Assembly (NCBI RefSeq): GCF_003573695.1
Contig: NC_039358.1
Span: 158,896,920-158,960,919, forward strand
Length of the DNA stretch: 64,000 nucleotides
Direction of reading: 5' to 3'
DNA from: Papaver somniferum
Lineage: Eukaryota; Streptophyta; Magnoliopsida; Ranunculales; Papaveraceae
A program made the translations under genes and the position numbers. Of the stretch, positions 11,365-23,738 are shown one piece after another (within the stretch, counting starts at the first letter, position 1; every line of letters begins with the position of its first letter). The notes below the pieces were generated by a model, which made no database searches, had not been told where the DNA came from, and saw nothing but the letters and a program-made list of their open reading frames with translations.

Positions 11365-13629
11365 TGAAAATGCGGGGGTCTAACAACCTCACCAAATATT
11401 TCGATTAGAAATCTGTATGGACTAACTCTAATATACTTTTAAGAGAATCAACTAGACAATCAGACTCAATCTTAATAAAAAGTATATCAAAGAGTTAATA
11501 TCTCTATCTCTCGATTTGATCTTTACTCAAGCAAATGAAAATCTGCGAGTCTTTATCAAATACTAGAGATATAAACTTGGATGGTACCAAAGACCAATAT
11601 CCAAGGATCAATCAATTTCCAATCAACAACCAACGGTTGGATTTCACAATTGATCGATACAACGTACAATCTATGATATTTCAATTATATAACAAAATAT
11701 AATGCGGAATAGAAATAACACAGGCACCAAAAATTTTGTTAACGAGGAAACCGCAAATGCAGAAAAACCCCGGGACCTAGTCCAGATTGAACACCACACT
11801 GTATTAAGCCTCTACAGAAACTAGCCTATATACAAACTAACTTCGGTCTGGACTGTAGTTGAATCCTAATCAATCTCACACCGATTAAAGGTATAGTTGC
11901 GCTCCTTACGTCTCTGATCCTAGCAGGATACTATGCACTTGATTCCCTTAGCTGATCTCACCCACAACCAAGAGTTGCTACGACCCAAAGTCGAAGACTT
12001 TAATAAACAAATCTGTATCACACAGAAAAATCTACAAGGATAGATAAATCTGTCTCCCACAGATAAACCTAAAAGTTTTGTTCTGTCTTTTGATAAAAAA
12101 TCAAGGTGAACAAGAACCAATTGATAAACCGGACTTATATTCCCGAAGAACAGCCTAGTATTATCAATCACCTCACAATAATCTAAATCTTATGGTAGCG
12201 AAACTAGATATTGCAGAATCACAAACAATGAGACGAAGATGTTTGTGATTTCTTTTTATATTTTCCTATCGGAGATATAATCTCAAGTCAATTATTCAAT
12301 TGAACTCGTACGATAGAAAATGGCAAGATCATATCGCTCAACTACAAGAGAAGTAGTTTCGTCTGGCTTCACAATCCCAATGAAGTATTTCAGTCGTTAA
12401 TCAACAGGGTCTCGAGAAGAAACCTACGATTAAAGGAGAATCGACTCTAGCAAACCAACTAGTATCACACAGGAGGTGTGGGGATTAGTTTTGCACAGTT
12501 GCTAGACGTCTCCTTATATAGTTTTCAAATCAGGGTTTGAAATCTAAGTTACCTTGGTAACAGAATATTCAATAATCACCGTTAGATGAAAACCCTAATT
12601 TGTCCAAGCTAATATCTTTCAACCGTTAGATCGAAACTTAGCTTGTCACACACAAATGAAATGTATTCATTTAGGTTTGAGTAAACGTACCTAAACGTGT
12701 ACATTGGTTGGTTCACAAATGGTTGACCAATGGTTAGCCATATGAGTGCTTTCATATTAACCGTATTCATCTTTCTCATAACTAGTTCAAATGACTCATA
12801 AGAACTAGTTCAAGAGTTGTTCAATTGCTTAGGTCTTTATACATAGACACAATTGAAACAAAATCGGTTTGATTCATTTGAATCAATTCATGAACAATAT
12901 ACCCACAGTTTGCAAAGATTGCATTCCTTATAATTTATTGTTTTAAGTCCATGAACTACCGATTTGAGAAATAACTAGCTTGGGTACGCATACAGGTATG
13001 CGTACCTTAGCTACCGGATTTTGAGTTGGTTTTAGTTTCCAAACTCAGCTGACTTTTTCGGGTGAAAAAGTTCCGCCAGTACGCGTACGGGTACGCGTAC
13101 CTAAGGTGACTGGTTTTTGAGTTCGTAAACTTCGAATTCAGCAGAATTTCACGGACGTAAATTTCCGCCAGTACGTGTACGGGTACGCGTACCCAACCTG
13201 TCTCCTTCACCAATACTGCATGCACACATATGCACGCACTTGGTTTCCGGCACATGGATTTATACACTGATGTGCGAACACACTGTATTTCAATCATTGA
13301 AACATTCTTCTATAATGTTATAACAGTCGTTAGACATAAAGAATCGACTATCGTCATCAAAGTTATTTTCAAGATTGAAACGTCATCATGACTTTCGTCA
13401 CGGGTAAAGATGAAGATGGTTAAAGAATAAGCTAACCAACACTGTTGATGGTGGATTTTCAACAAAGGACAAAACCGTAAAATCATGATGCATGTTTTTG
13501 ACACGGCTTTCAGGCATGCAACGGTTCATATTTTACGAAGCCATGATGAACATGTATGTCGAAAGGCCTCCACCAGCTGAGCGTTCGATCCCTGACATTT
13601 CATCGTGCCCTCTATGTAGAATAACATAA

Positions 13630-13900
13630 TTGGGCGGTTCTCCGTAGATTGAGAGCTTAACGCCTTCAGGACGTCGGTGATACTCACTGTTCCCTGACTA
13701 CATGACAGAGACCCCCCTACACATAGAAGAACGATTAGGCGGTTCTTCGTAGATTGAGAGCATTAACTCCTTCAGGACGTCGGTGACGCTCATTGTTCCC
13801 TGACTATGTGGAGAGACCGTGTATAGATTCAGGCGGTTCTCCGTAGATTGAGAGCATTAACGCCTTCAGTTCGTAAACAACGCCCGTGACTCCCTGACTA
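13630..13900. repeat. Three-copy tandem repeat, about 91-106 bp
   Basis: Unit core GGCGGTTCTCCGTAGATTGA, then CCTTCAGGACGTCGGTGA and TTCCCTGACTA. Copies start at about 13632, 13738 and 13829; the third is shortened. Confidence 0.85.
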
Positions 13901-14459
13901 TGCACCATTCAGAATGGATGTGACGCTTTAACTGGCTAATATCCTTTCTGCAATAGATTAATTCTGTCGTGACATTCACCACTGAATTCCCAGAATGATC
14001 TATTTTTCTCCTATTCTGTGGTCGAATCCACGGCATGATCCCATGGAATGGAAATAAACAATTATTTTTTGCTTCGATTTCATGATCGAATCCACGACTT
14101 GAACTCATTGAATGGTTGTTTATGGTGGATTTTCATTTAAGGATAAAATTGTAAAAGCCGAAATTATGCGCTAACATCCTGCAAAGGATAAAGCCACTGA
14201 TAAAATAGAGAATACTTCTCCATTGAAAACTTATAGCATTATCAATTAATGCATGACCAGCCTTGTATTTCCTGTATTACTCCATTCTCATTATTGGTGC
14301 GGCATGACGACTGAGTGATCGCTCTCAGCAGAGCAACACAAATCTCCAAGCATTAAATAAGGAGGCATGTACGAAATACCCGTACATTCTATAACTCTCG
14401 GAGTGTTATACTAGCCCGATCGAGCATCTAGACTGTCAATATCAGTCTTAGAAACAATC

Positions 14460-15440
14460 ATGACCATCCAACTTCACCAGCATGATTGGATGGCTTAGTT
14501 GGATCCATAACCCTCAAGCAGGTATTGGAGCATTCAACACCGGACCAATGCAGACCCCGCATGGTCGTCCCCCAAAAAGGGAAGCATAGCTTGCTAAAAC
14601 GTCCAGCCAAAACAATATGGACGTGAAACCCTAAATTAGGGTTTGAGGCACATTACATGAGTCGCAAATCAGTCTCAACCATCCATCTTCGCAGGCATAG
14701 ATGGACGGTGTAGATGTAGATTCAAAGGGCCCAAGGCATGTCAACACAATCACCACGGGCCCGCCTACAAACAAGACCAATCGGTCAAGACCAACCACAG
14801 TTGGTCGTTCCAAACCGTACGCCCAAAGTGGGCATGCCGCACGGCCGGAGAAAACCCTAATTAGGGTTTACACTGATCGTGAGCGTCTGTTTTCTCCTGA
14901 TCGAATGGAGGGTTTAGAAGTCGACTGAGCAGGTCCAGTGAGCATCAACATGATCACTGTTGACCCATCTATCTCCACACCCGATCGTCCAAGGCATACC
15001 ATGCCTGGTCGCCTCGATTCGCATGCCCAAACTGGCCTGGTCACACCTCCCAATCATGAACTGATCTCGACCACTCAACTTCACCGGACAAATTGAGTGG
15101 CTTAGATCATGTTTCCATGGGACCGTCAGGTATAGACGTGAACGCCAACCTATCACCTACACGCCGAACCAATCGGTTGGGACCGACCAAGCTTGGTGGT
15201 CTCGAAACGCGCGCCTGAAGAAGGCATGGCGCACGGCATTTGCGGCACCAAACTTCTGTCGTAAATCAATCCTGACCGCTCCTCTTTGTCGGACAAATTG
15301 AGCGGTCCATATTACACTTTCACGGGACAACAAGGTATGGGCATGTACACCGGCATGCCGTCTACACACATACCCAATCGGCCATGCCAAAATCATGTCC
15401 CAATCTTGGATTCGACCAAGCTGAAAAGTGGTGCTTGCGC
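14460..15440. repeat. Degenerate tandem repeats, roughly 200-300 bp
   Basis: Recurring blocks in the same order: CAACTTCACCGGACAAATTG-like, GGTATAGACGTG-like, and ACCAATCGGTTGGGACCGAC-like palindromic segments. The best copies are around 14460, 15080 and 15290. The array is too diverged to set exact unit limits by eye. Confidence 0.55.
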
Positions 15441-16849
15441 ACCTCTTCCAAAACCCTAATTCCACTAACGGTCGCAGATGAGTGTCTCAAAGATCATCTC
15501 TTCCGTCCAACTTCACCCGCTTGGCTATACAGCCCTGGTCAGAAGTTAATTGGTCAGTGAGGCGTCATGGTGATTACCACCCGTCACTCTACCACACCAT
15601 GTGGTCGGCCAAGGGATGACTTGCTTGCGCAACCTCCAAACCATCACATGAAGTAGGATGGACATTAAGCTATTTTGAGACGCTCAAACAGCGATGCTTC
15701 ATACATGCTGAATATACTCGATGCATTACCTGCATAGAATACACACGATACTTCACAAGTATCGACTTCCTAAACACTTAGTTATCTAATCTAGCATTAC
15801 AAGCTACTTTCTGTGGGTCCCACGATCCACACACTCGAGACATCAATCATGTCACAAAATGGGGGATACATACTGGGGTATTGGTCTGGCGGTTTACAGC
15901 GTGCATCGTGCAACGCGCCATCACAAGAATGTGTCAGGAAGTCATGGACGGTTAGTGATGATGGGAGAAGTGGGCAAGACTAATTGTGTAACACTAACAC
16001 ACGACTCCACTACCCCATCACTCCACTTTCTCCACTTCCCACGAGATACGAGGTTCAGGCTCAAAGACTTGTATAAATAGGTTCTCCGCCCTATTTTCCA
16101 AACAGGAAAAGACAATAGAAGCAAGTGTTGATACAACCGTATTCAAACATCGGAACTGATAGCTTACATTCTGCAAGCCAATTCAGCTTTCTGATACAAG
16201 TCATACATAGTCAACACCTTCACAATCTCAACACATTCCTCTCTTCCCTCCCTAATATCAACCCCATCTCCTTCACTTTGTGACCGAAGCAAGTCTGGAA
16301 CGGCCATTTCTTGGTTTAGGCCAGAATTCTACAGATTGATTTCTCGAATCACAAGCACTCCCGTGCAGTGTATTTGTTTAGGGTTTAGATTCATTCCTCA
16401 TCCACACACCCCAAATTACCAAATTCGGCAGGAATATTTTTCACCCATAAACAATGGCAATAAACAACTATACTATCTCGTTACTCCGATTTCATGATCG
16501 AATCCATGGCTGGTCTCATGGAATGGTAACATGTAACTTTATTATTCCGAACTCATGGTCGAATCCACGGCTGATCCTATGAATTGATAATAAAACAACT
16601 ACTCATTTTTATTGTTCAGTCTCATGAATTATTCTCCACTAAATTTCATAAACTAATAATAAATACTCAACAACCGGGCATCTGGACCATCACTGAGTAA
16701 GCCCCACAAAAATGGTGAAAGTGTACTCGACAATGATGCACGACTGAGCACCCCGGATGCACAAACGAGCATCCAAAAATATGGACAAACGAGGAATCCC
16801 GCACAAAACAGGAGAAAACAATAAATAATAATAAAATAATAAGAGGCGC

Positions 16850-17420
16850 CATGGGCCGGGCCCACCGGCTGGTCGACCGTGCCCTAGCCGTGGCCGGTCC
16901 ATGCCTCTTCCATTATTTTTCCTTATTTTTGTTATTTTCATGAACTCATGAAAATTCCTTGATTTTAGCAACTTTCCTTGTTTGAGCAAAACTCATGAAT
17001 TCTCCGTAACTTCACGGATTTATGAAAAATAATATTATAAAATAGGAAAAGATGTGCGGGATTGGGAAACCTAGCCGGCCGGCCATGCCCAAGGCGTGGC
17101 CGGTCCCGCACCTTATAATCCCTAGCTTTTTATAATTATTATTTCCCAATTTCATGAAACTCCTCCGTTTCAACAAAACTCATGGATTCTCCATAATATC
17201 ACGGTTTCATGAAAAATAATAATATAAAATTAGGGAAAGTGTTGTGGGACCGGGCAACATAGCCGGCCGGTCATGCCCTAGCCGTGGCCGGTCCCACACC
17301 TTGCAATCCCTAGTCTTTTATAATTATTATTTTCCTCAATTCATGAAACTCCTTGGTTTGAGCAAAAATCATGATTTCGTCGTAATTTCTCAAATCTTGC
17401 TCGAATCATGAAAACCAAAA
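16850..17420. repeat. Three-copy tandem repeat, about 190 bp
   Basis: Each unit has a GC-rich palindromic part (AGCCGGCCGGCCATGCCC or a variant, then CGTGGCCGGTCC) followed by an AT-rich part (TTATAATTATTATTTCC, CATGAAACTCC, GAGCAAAACTCATG). The units differ by scattered substitutions. Confidence 0.8.
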
Positions 17421-18239
17421 GCCAACATGGTCACACGACCGGCTAGCCTCTCACGGAAATTTTAAATGTTAAAATACTCTTATTTTAATATTTATAAAAT
17501 ATTGATCAATTGAGCATACATGCTCATTCCAACAAAAATCAAGAATTTCAGTCAAGATGAAACTCTGCTGAAAATTCACAATATTGCTCGAACGCACATC
17601 AGAAAATACTGAAACTCTCAGTACGAAAACATGGACACCATGGTAACACGTGCATGCCTTCTTGACTGACCAGGGTCATCCCTAGGACTTGCACGAAGCC
17701 GGTCCCACATGTTTTCATAATTCTGACCTAATTTGCTCAATTGCTCACACTGGGCCAAAATTCTCTCCAACTAACCTGGGGATTGCTCAAACGACCAACG
17801 GATGGTCCCATGACCACCAAGAGCCGGTCTCATGCTCTCTTGGTCGGTCCCACACTCTTTTCATAACTGGGTTTTATCACTTAATGCCGAATCCAGCAAT
17901 ATTTCAATAAATGATGAAACTGGCATTTAATCATCATTCTTTCACCAACTCTCCAACTGAGGACTCCGGTGCACGCTCACTCGAGCACTGGGCACCACAT
18001 GGACGCTCATCATCCCATGTGGTCGGACTCCCTCTATCAGTTATAACCTATTTTCAGCGATTCATCAATTAACAGATAATTGATCTGAAATTAGGGTTTC
18101 GAATAAATGTTCCACGAATCATCATTTTGAGCAAGATTCAAACGTTAATGAATTTATGTTGATTCAGCAACCAACATATGAATTAATCATTTGGTAATCT
18201 ACAAATATTTTAATATTTCATTGGGTCACTTCACCAATA

Positions 18240-18610
18240 AATAATTCGTCGAATTGAGCAATACTTGCTCAGTTGCTCAAATATTGATCTAGCTATCAAC
18301 ATTTAGTAATTTATCAGTAATTCGTCGAATTGAGCAATACTTGCTCAGTTGCTCAAATATTGATCCGGCTATCAATATTTTAGTAATTTATCAGTAATTT
18401 GTCGAATTGAGCAATACTTGCTCAATTGCTCGTCAAATTATCAACATTCAGTATTTTGTCGAATTGAGCAGTACTTGCTCAGTTGCTCTTCAAATTATCA
18501 ACAATCGGTATTTTGTCGGATTGAGCAATACTTGCTCAGTTGCCCGTCAAATTCTCAATATTTAGTAATTCTCCGAATTGAGCGATACTTGCCAGTCGCT
18601 CAAATAATAC
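18240..18610. repeat. Six-copy tandem repeat with internal hairpin
   Basis: Unit core GAATTGAGCAATACTTGCTC, with copies starting near 18251, 18327, 18404, 18460, 18519 and 18575. Each contains the inverted repeat TGAGCAA-TAC-TTGCTCA. Spacing falls from about 77 to 56 bp along the array. The ORF at 18418-18645 is just this repeat translated. Confidence 0.85.
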
Positions 18611-19788
18611 TGGTCAGTAATTCATCATTGAATCTACAATATTGACATCATTTCAGAGAACTACATGTTCGATCCATGAATCGTTGAGTATTTATCACTC
18701 ATGATTGATTCAAAAAAACCTAGACTCATTTTCTAATCAGTCAACGTGACTAATCTAATACACGTCTGTCATGCAGAATCCACGATTCGTGAGACATCAA
18801 TCACGTCACATGGGGGATATCAATTAGGGTTTTGGTATGGCGGCCTACGGCACGTGGATTCATCCACGATGATAATGTGAGTAAGTCGTGCAACGGTTGA
18901 AGGAGTTAGCAAAGTAGTGGGTGGACGGTTAACCAAGTCTCCGCACGACCTGGAACTGGTTTCACCACGATCTTCCACTTTCCCACTCTTTCACTCAAGA
19001 AACCGTCACACTTACAGGGATCAGTGTGTTCATGATTCTTGTAATATAAATAATTCCAAATCGAGGACAACAGAGGGATCATTCGTCAACAACTCGATTA
19101 GAATTTTTTCACAGAACTCAACTTCAACAGTTCATCAATTTGCAGAAACCTTCAACACATCCACAATCCTTGATCATCATTTATCCCACACAATTCTCAG
19201 CTTCCCTCCTACAAATCAACCCATATCCCTCTTTGTGACCGAATTGACTCTGGAACGACCATTGCCTTGGTTTAGGCCGGAGTCCTACAGATTGATCTCT
19301 TGAATCTAAGAACTCCCTTTGCAGTGCATCTGTGTGAGGTTCAGCAGTTTGCTCGGTTGAGGAGTCTTGTCCACACGCTTGATTCTTCACTTTCCTAAAA
19401 AACCAGAAAATCGTTTTTCCCCATCCACAAACACGTATTTCGAGAAAAAGATAGGCGAGTAAATTCGGCTCGAAATAGCAAATGTGTATGACTTTTGTCT
19501 CAAGAGTAGGAGATAGAGTAGATAGCCTTTTGAGTGACAAGATGAGTTCAAGTCTCCACATACCTTTTGGTCGGATGAAGTTCCACTGGTTCCTTAAGTA
19601 GTTCTTCGTCTTTGCAAGATAATCGCCATGGAGTCTGGAGCTCAACTATTCCTAACTATCCTAGACCGAGACTTAGTCATAAGTATACTAGAAATCAAGA
19701 CATATAGTTTTGATCACTAATATTGACAAACATGCTTGAGAGAGCAACGCATGCGAGTTCGACCGAGCAATGCTCTAACAATCTCCCT

Positions 19789-19801
19789 CTTTTTCAATTT
19801 T
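19789..19801 (-). other. Polypurine tract, copia-2
   Basis: On the minus strand AAAAAGAGGGAGAT directly precedes the 3' LTR start TGTTAGAGC. It corresponds to CAAAGGGGGAGAT before the 3' LTR of copia-3. Confidence 0.8.
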
Positions 19802-22145
19802 AGTGACAAAACTATCAATACATATGGATTACAAAATAAATAACTTTGTAGCTTCTCGTCCACATGCTTGATCTCCTTGGTGCTTCAACGTTACTTGAAA
19901 ACTTCGTCTTTTCCAAGTACTCCCATGATTCCATAGATGTTCAATTCAGCATCATAGTTGTTGAAGTTCCGTAGCCATAACAATGAGAAAACAAAAGCTC
20001 TCGATCATTGTTATACAGTGTCATAGTATTATTACCCAGTATCAAAGTTCTCATATCACAACTTCGACAACAATACTATGGTGATATGTATCACTCCCCC
20101 TTAGTCAATACTTTCTTCTCAACATGAAAACCACTCCCCCTTACATAATGACCCGTAAAGCACGTAAATCATATGTATTTGTAGTGTGAACTACACATTA
20201 ATTCTCCCCCTTTTTGTCAATAAAATTGGCAAAGGTACGAAAACGGGATCCTAATGAAATTTCCACTAAGACGCTTCAAGACCAAACAAAAGTACATATC
20301 AACTTGTTTAGATGCAATCATAAAGCCGAGGCTAAATGCATTCATCAAGGAGTTTATAAAGATACAAGATAACCCCTAAATAATTCCACATCCGCACTCC
20401 CCACAAAGATATGAAAATTAAGCGCAAGTTCAAAAGAACTTCCCCCATTTGATGTCATTCCCAAGAGAACAACAAGAGCCACCTTACTTTTACAAGAAAA
20501 GAAGGATTTTATTGGACACCAAAAACCATAAAGAAATGATTTTCTATATCCAAAATTCTCAATTAAACTAACCACAAGAGAATCCATGATTAATTTAATC
20601 GGAATACACAACCAAAATAACCACAAACGAATCTATGATTAATCTAGTTGGAAATGCTCGACATAAGATAGCTTACGGAGCTACGACTAAGTTCACCATA
20701 AAAGGATGATTAACTCAATCGTCTTATGCTCAACACAAGAAAAACTTATGGAGCATTGAAGTATACACTTAAAATATGGATTAGGGAATGATCAATGCTG
20801 CGGCATATACAAGGATTCATTCTATTTTCCGTCACTATTTGCACAATGACATACAATAGACATAATCCTTGTAAACAAAATATTTTAACCTATCTTCCAT
20901 CAATAATTGACATAATAGGCTTAACTTTTATTTGTCAAAAGTTCATCGATTTTGTATCAATACTCGCATATAGACATATAAATGAGATAACTTTTAACAT
21001 CATATGGGATAATAATAGTTCAGGGACGCAAACACACATATCCCATAACATATTGCAATATATAAAACCATAAAGATTAATACTACAAAAATCATCTTCC
21101 AAACAATTTTTAGAATTTAAACAAATAAACCTAAAAACAATGAAGATGAAAATCGTTTGGCCATAGCTATGTGTAATCACAATAATTTCTATTCCAAACT
21201 CTAGTAATCCTTCTCAAAAACAAGAATAAATTCTCATAAGAAGTTTCCTAGGCATCAAGACAAACTCGTAATGCACATATAAAATGATTTGTCCTTAGAG
21301 GGTAGAATCAATTTTTTTCGCCCGGATTTATACCAAGAATAGCAACCAAAGGCGTATAAAAAGATTTTCTTAAAAAAGAAGAACATACAAAATCGTTAAA
21401 GACCATGCACCATAGTTCACATAAAATGATTGTGAATCATTCAAGAATCCCATAGTAATGCGTGTTACTGCCCATTCTTGAACTTCCTTCTTTGTGATTC
21501 ACCAAAAACATTCTTGTAAAAGCTACAAATGAGCTTATAAGAGAATTACTCCAAGAATCCAAGTGCCCAAGTCCAACAGAAGTAGAACAAGTGCAACGAA
21601 ACAGAGTAAATTACTCAAAACCAAGATACGGAAAGACCAACCTCAACTCATTCAAATTTAGGATTTCTCATCACCAATTTGAAGAAAATTCAAAAACGAA
21701 GAGAATGCAAAAAGAATTAGATCATTCCGAGTTCGGACTAAGAAGTTGCGGCCAACACAAATTTCTGAAAATCGACGTCTACAGGCAAGTATGCATACGG
21801 GTTTGAAAACGAATTTTCGTGACCTGGAGCAGTATGCAAACGGGTATGCGTACTTAAACCCCTGTATTTTGATTTTAAATGATGTTATGCATACCTTGTA
21901 TGTGTACCATGAAGTCCAAACATCCTGAACTACAATTTTCAAACGTAAACATTTAAGAACCTTAAACACAGATCAAGTTAGGTAGAAATGAACGATAAGC
22001 AAGGTACATGGATCATAATAAGTACTCTAAGAAAATGAAAACACAAATATTGCTCAAGTTTATAGACATACCTTTTTAGAAGAATCCAATCGAATTCTAC
22101 AGCCTTACCAAACATAATCTGTGCACCCCAATTCTCGTGCTTCCC
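19802..22145 (-). other. 3' non-coding region of copia-2, stem-loop repeats
   Basis: Homologous in reverse complement to 46680-48346 of copia-3. At 20655-20685 and 20720-20757 it carries units reading on the minus strand CCGTAAG...CTTATGTCGAG and CCATAAG...CTTGTGTTGAG, the same stem-loop family as in copia-3. Near 21780-21905 there are GTATGC/GCATAC-type palindromes like those in this element's LTRs. Reading frames here are not conserved. Confidence 0.6.
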
Positions 22146-23700
22146 TCACCGTATACATAGCAGGGCATTCCTTGGTGAGGATGCACTTACAAAACAATCA
22201 AGTTGTGTTGAGGTGAAAAATGTCTTTCTCACCACAGGTGACTTTTGGATTATCATGAAAGGATCACTTTTAGAACCTTTCACATCCAAACCCATCTTTC
22301 CAAAGAACTCTTTAAGTTCCAACATCATGGATACTGCCTTCTCCATGGTCATCGAATTTTCTGGGAGATCGTTCCTTTTCACACTCAAAACATCATTGAC
22401 TTTCTTTGGTATCCACTTCTGAGTGAATTTAGGAACCTTCTTCCCATTACTCTCTTCTAGAATTCTCGAAAGCGAACTGGATTGACTGTTCTTTTGTAAG
22501 TCAGTCTTTCTCCAATTGGGAGCATCGGATTTTGTCTTCGTCTTTACGAAGTTATCATTTTTATAACCATTACGGTTTTGAAAAGGATTCTTATGACGTT
22601 TATAGGCAAAAATAGGTTTACCACAACACTGATTCCTTTGCCTAAAGGTTGGACAGTTACAACCTGTAGTATTAAGGGGACTAGCCTTAACATATGATCT
22701 TGGTTTCACAACTTCTTGTGATGCCCAAACAAGAACATCATAAAGTTTCTCATTCCTTATATGGAAACGACATCTCCTTTCCATGTGACCTTTATTTACG
22801 CAATAGTGGCAAACATAAGGAATGTTCTTACCTCGATCCATATGTGCTGACTTTGGAGGTTGATATACTTTGATCTTTCGAACCTTAACTTCCAGTGAAG
22901 GTATTTCAGTTTTTCCATCAGTGGAAACCTTTTGTTGAGAAGAATCACTAGCCTTGACAAATTTTACCTCTTTGCTAATACTTGGAGCATCTATTCCCTT
23001 ATAGCCCAATCCTCATGTATCACGATGATTTTTACTTGCTCCTAGCATAGTGGTTAATTTGCTTGAACTAGTATTGAACTTTTTCAAGTCATCTTCCAAC
23101 ATCTTGATTTTATCAAGAGCAGCAGCTAAATCAGCCTCAAGGCATTTTTCTCGAACGAGACAAGCACTTTCTCTGTCATCAAAACTAATTTGTTGAGAGT
23201 TAAACCTTGCTTCAGATTCTGCAAGTTTCTCTTCCAACAAATTTTTTTTTTGATAAAGATTATCACATTCAAGTGACTTCATACGTAGGTTTTCCTCAGA
23301 ATCCTTGAGGTCGATTCGTTAGAACGATTCGAAAAATAAACACCTGCGTAACATCTTCTCAATTTCTTGTTTTCTCGACAGAGAGGAGTCAGAACAGGTG
23401 AGACATGAGAAGTTGTAATCTTCTTCATATTCCACGAATCCAAAACTTAACATACTCTGAGACTTCCTCATCAACATCTCTATCAATATCTGAATCACCT
23501 TCATCAGAAAATGTCCATCCAACTATTCTTCTAGGAGAGTTTCCCAATCAACAATTTTTACATCAAGACAATGTTTAGATATTGACTTAGATGTGACAGT
23601 TCTCTCAGGTGAATCCAAGCTTTTAGAATCATCTGGTAATTTCTGAACTGGTACGTTAATATAGACTCGTCCATAATCAGATCGCTACAAACATAGACTT
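22146..23700 (-). pseudogene. Decayed copia gag (copia-2)
   Basis: The start region (about 23676) keeps the INVPV block but the gag core seen in copia-3 is missing. A coiled-coil segment (23282-23013, for example LEADLAAALDKIKMLEDDL) is followed by a FNTSSSKL block that is common before the GLGY motif in plant copia gags. One TGA lies just before GLGYKG in the same frame. The long C-terminal part (23009-22146) has a CCHC knuckle, CHYCVNKGHMERRC, then basic Asn/Lys-rich sequence, a KWIPKK block, and ends with STQLDCF, which is conserved in copia-3. No protease, integrase or RT follows before the non-coding region. Dead copy; the knuckle residues are intact. Confidence 0.8.
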
Positions 23701-23738
23701 ATAAGGTCTTTAACGTGTTTGTTTGCTCGAATACCAAT

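Larger units (their letters stand above)
13443..19429. mobile_element. 6-kb TG...CA non-coding insertion with tandem arrays
   Basis: Starts TGTTGATGGTGG and ends CCCCATCCACA, flanked by an exact duplication AACAC (13438-13442 and 19430-19434), so it moved in as an LTR-type unit. It is 5987 bp. There is no coding sequence, primer site or polypurine tract that I can recognise. Its two halves share a diverged 3' segment (about 15820-16400 versus 18780-19350), and it contains at least four separate tandem arrays. It may be a very long solo LTR of a Tat/Ogre-like element, or a non-autonomous element with strongly diverged LTRs. Confidence 0.7.
11365..19788 (-). repeat. 3' LTR of copia-2, interrupted
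   Basis: LTR sequence at 11365-13442 and 19435-19788 lines up with the 5' LTR at 23739-26210. The junction is at ACCAACAC, where a TSD-flanked element entered. The outer part carries three palindromic GTACGCGTAC-type blocks (about 12985-13010, 13078-13104, 13170-13195). ORFs such as 13007-13297 are products of those blocks. Confidence 0.85.

Noticed and set aside
13007..13297. ORF with repeated RYAYPYAY-like motifs, similar to 21658-21969
   Set aside because: The similarity comes from the GTACGC/GTATGC palindromes read in the same frame.
18240..18610. CRISPR-like array of regularly spaced repeats
   Set aside because: Spacers are homologous to each other and the period varies; the setting is a plant retroelement.
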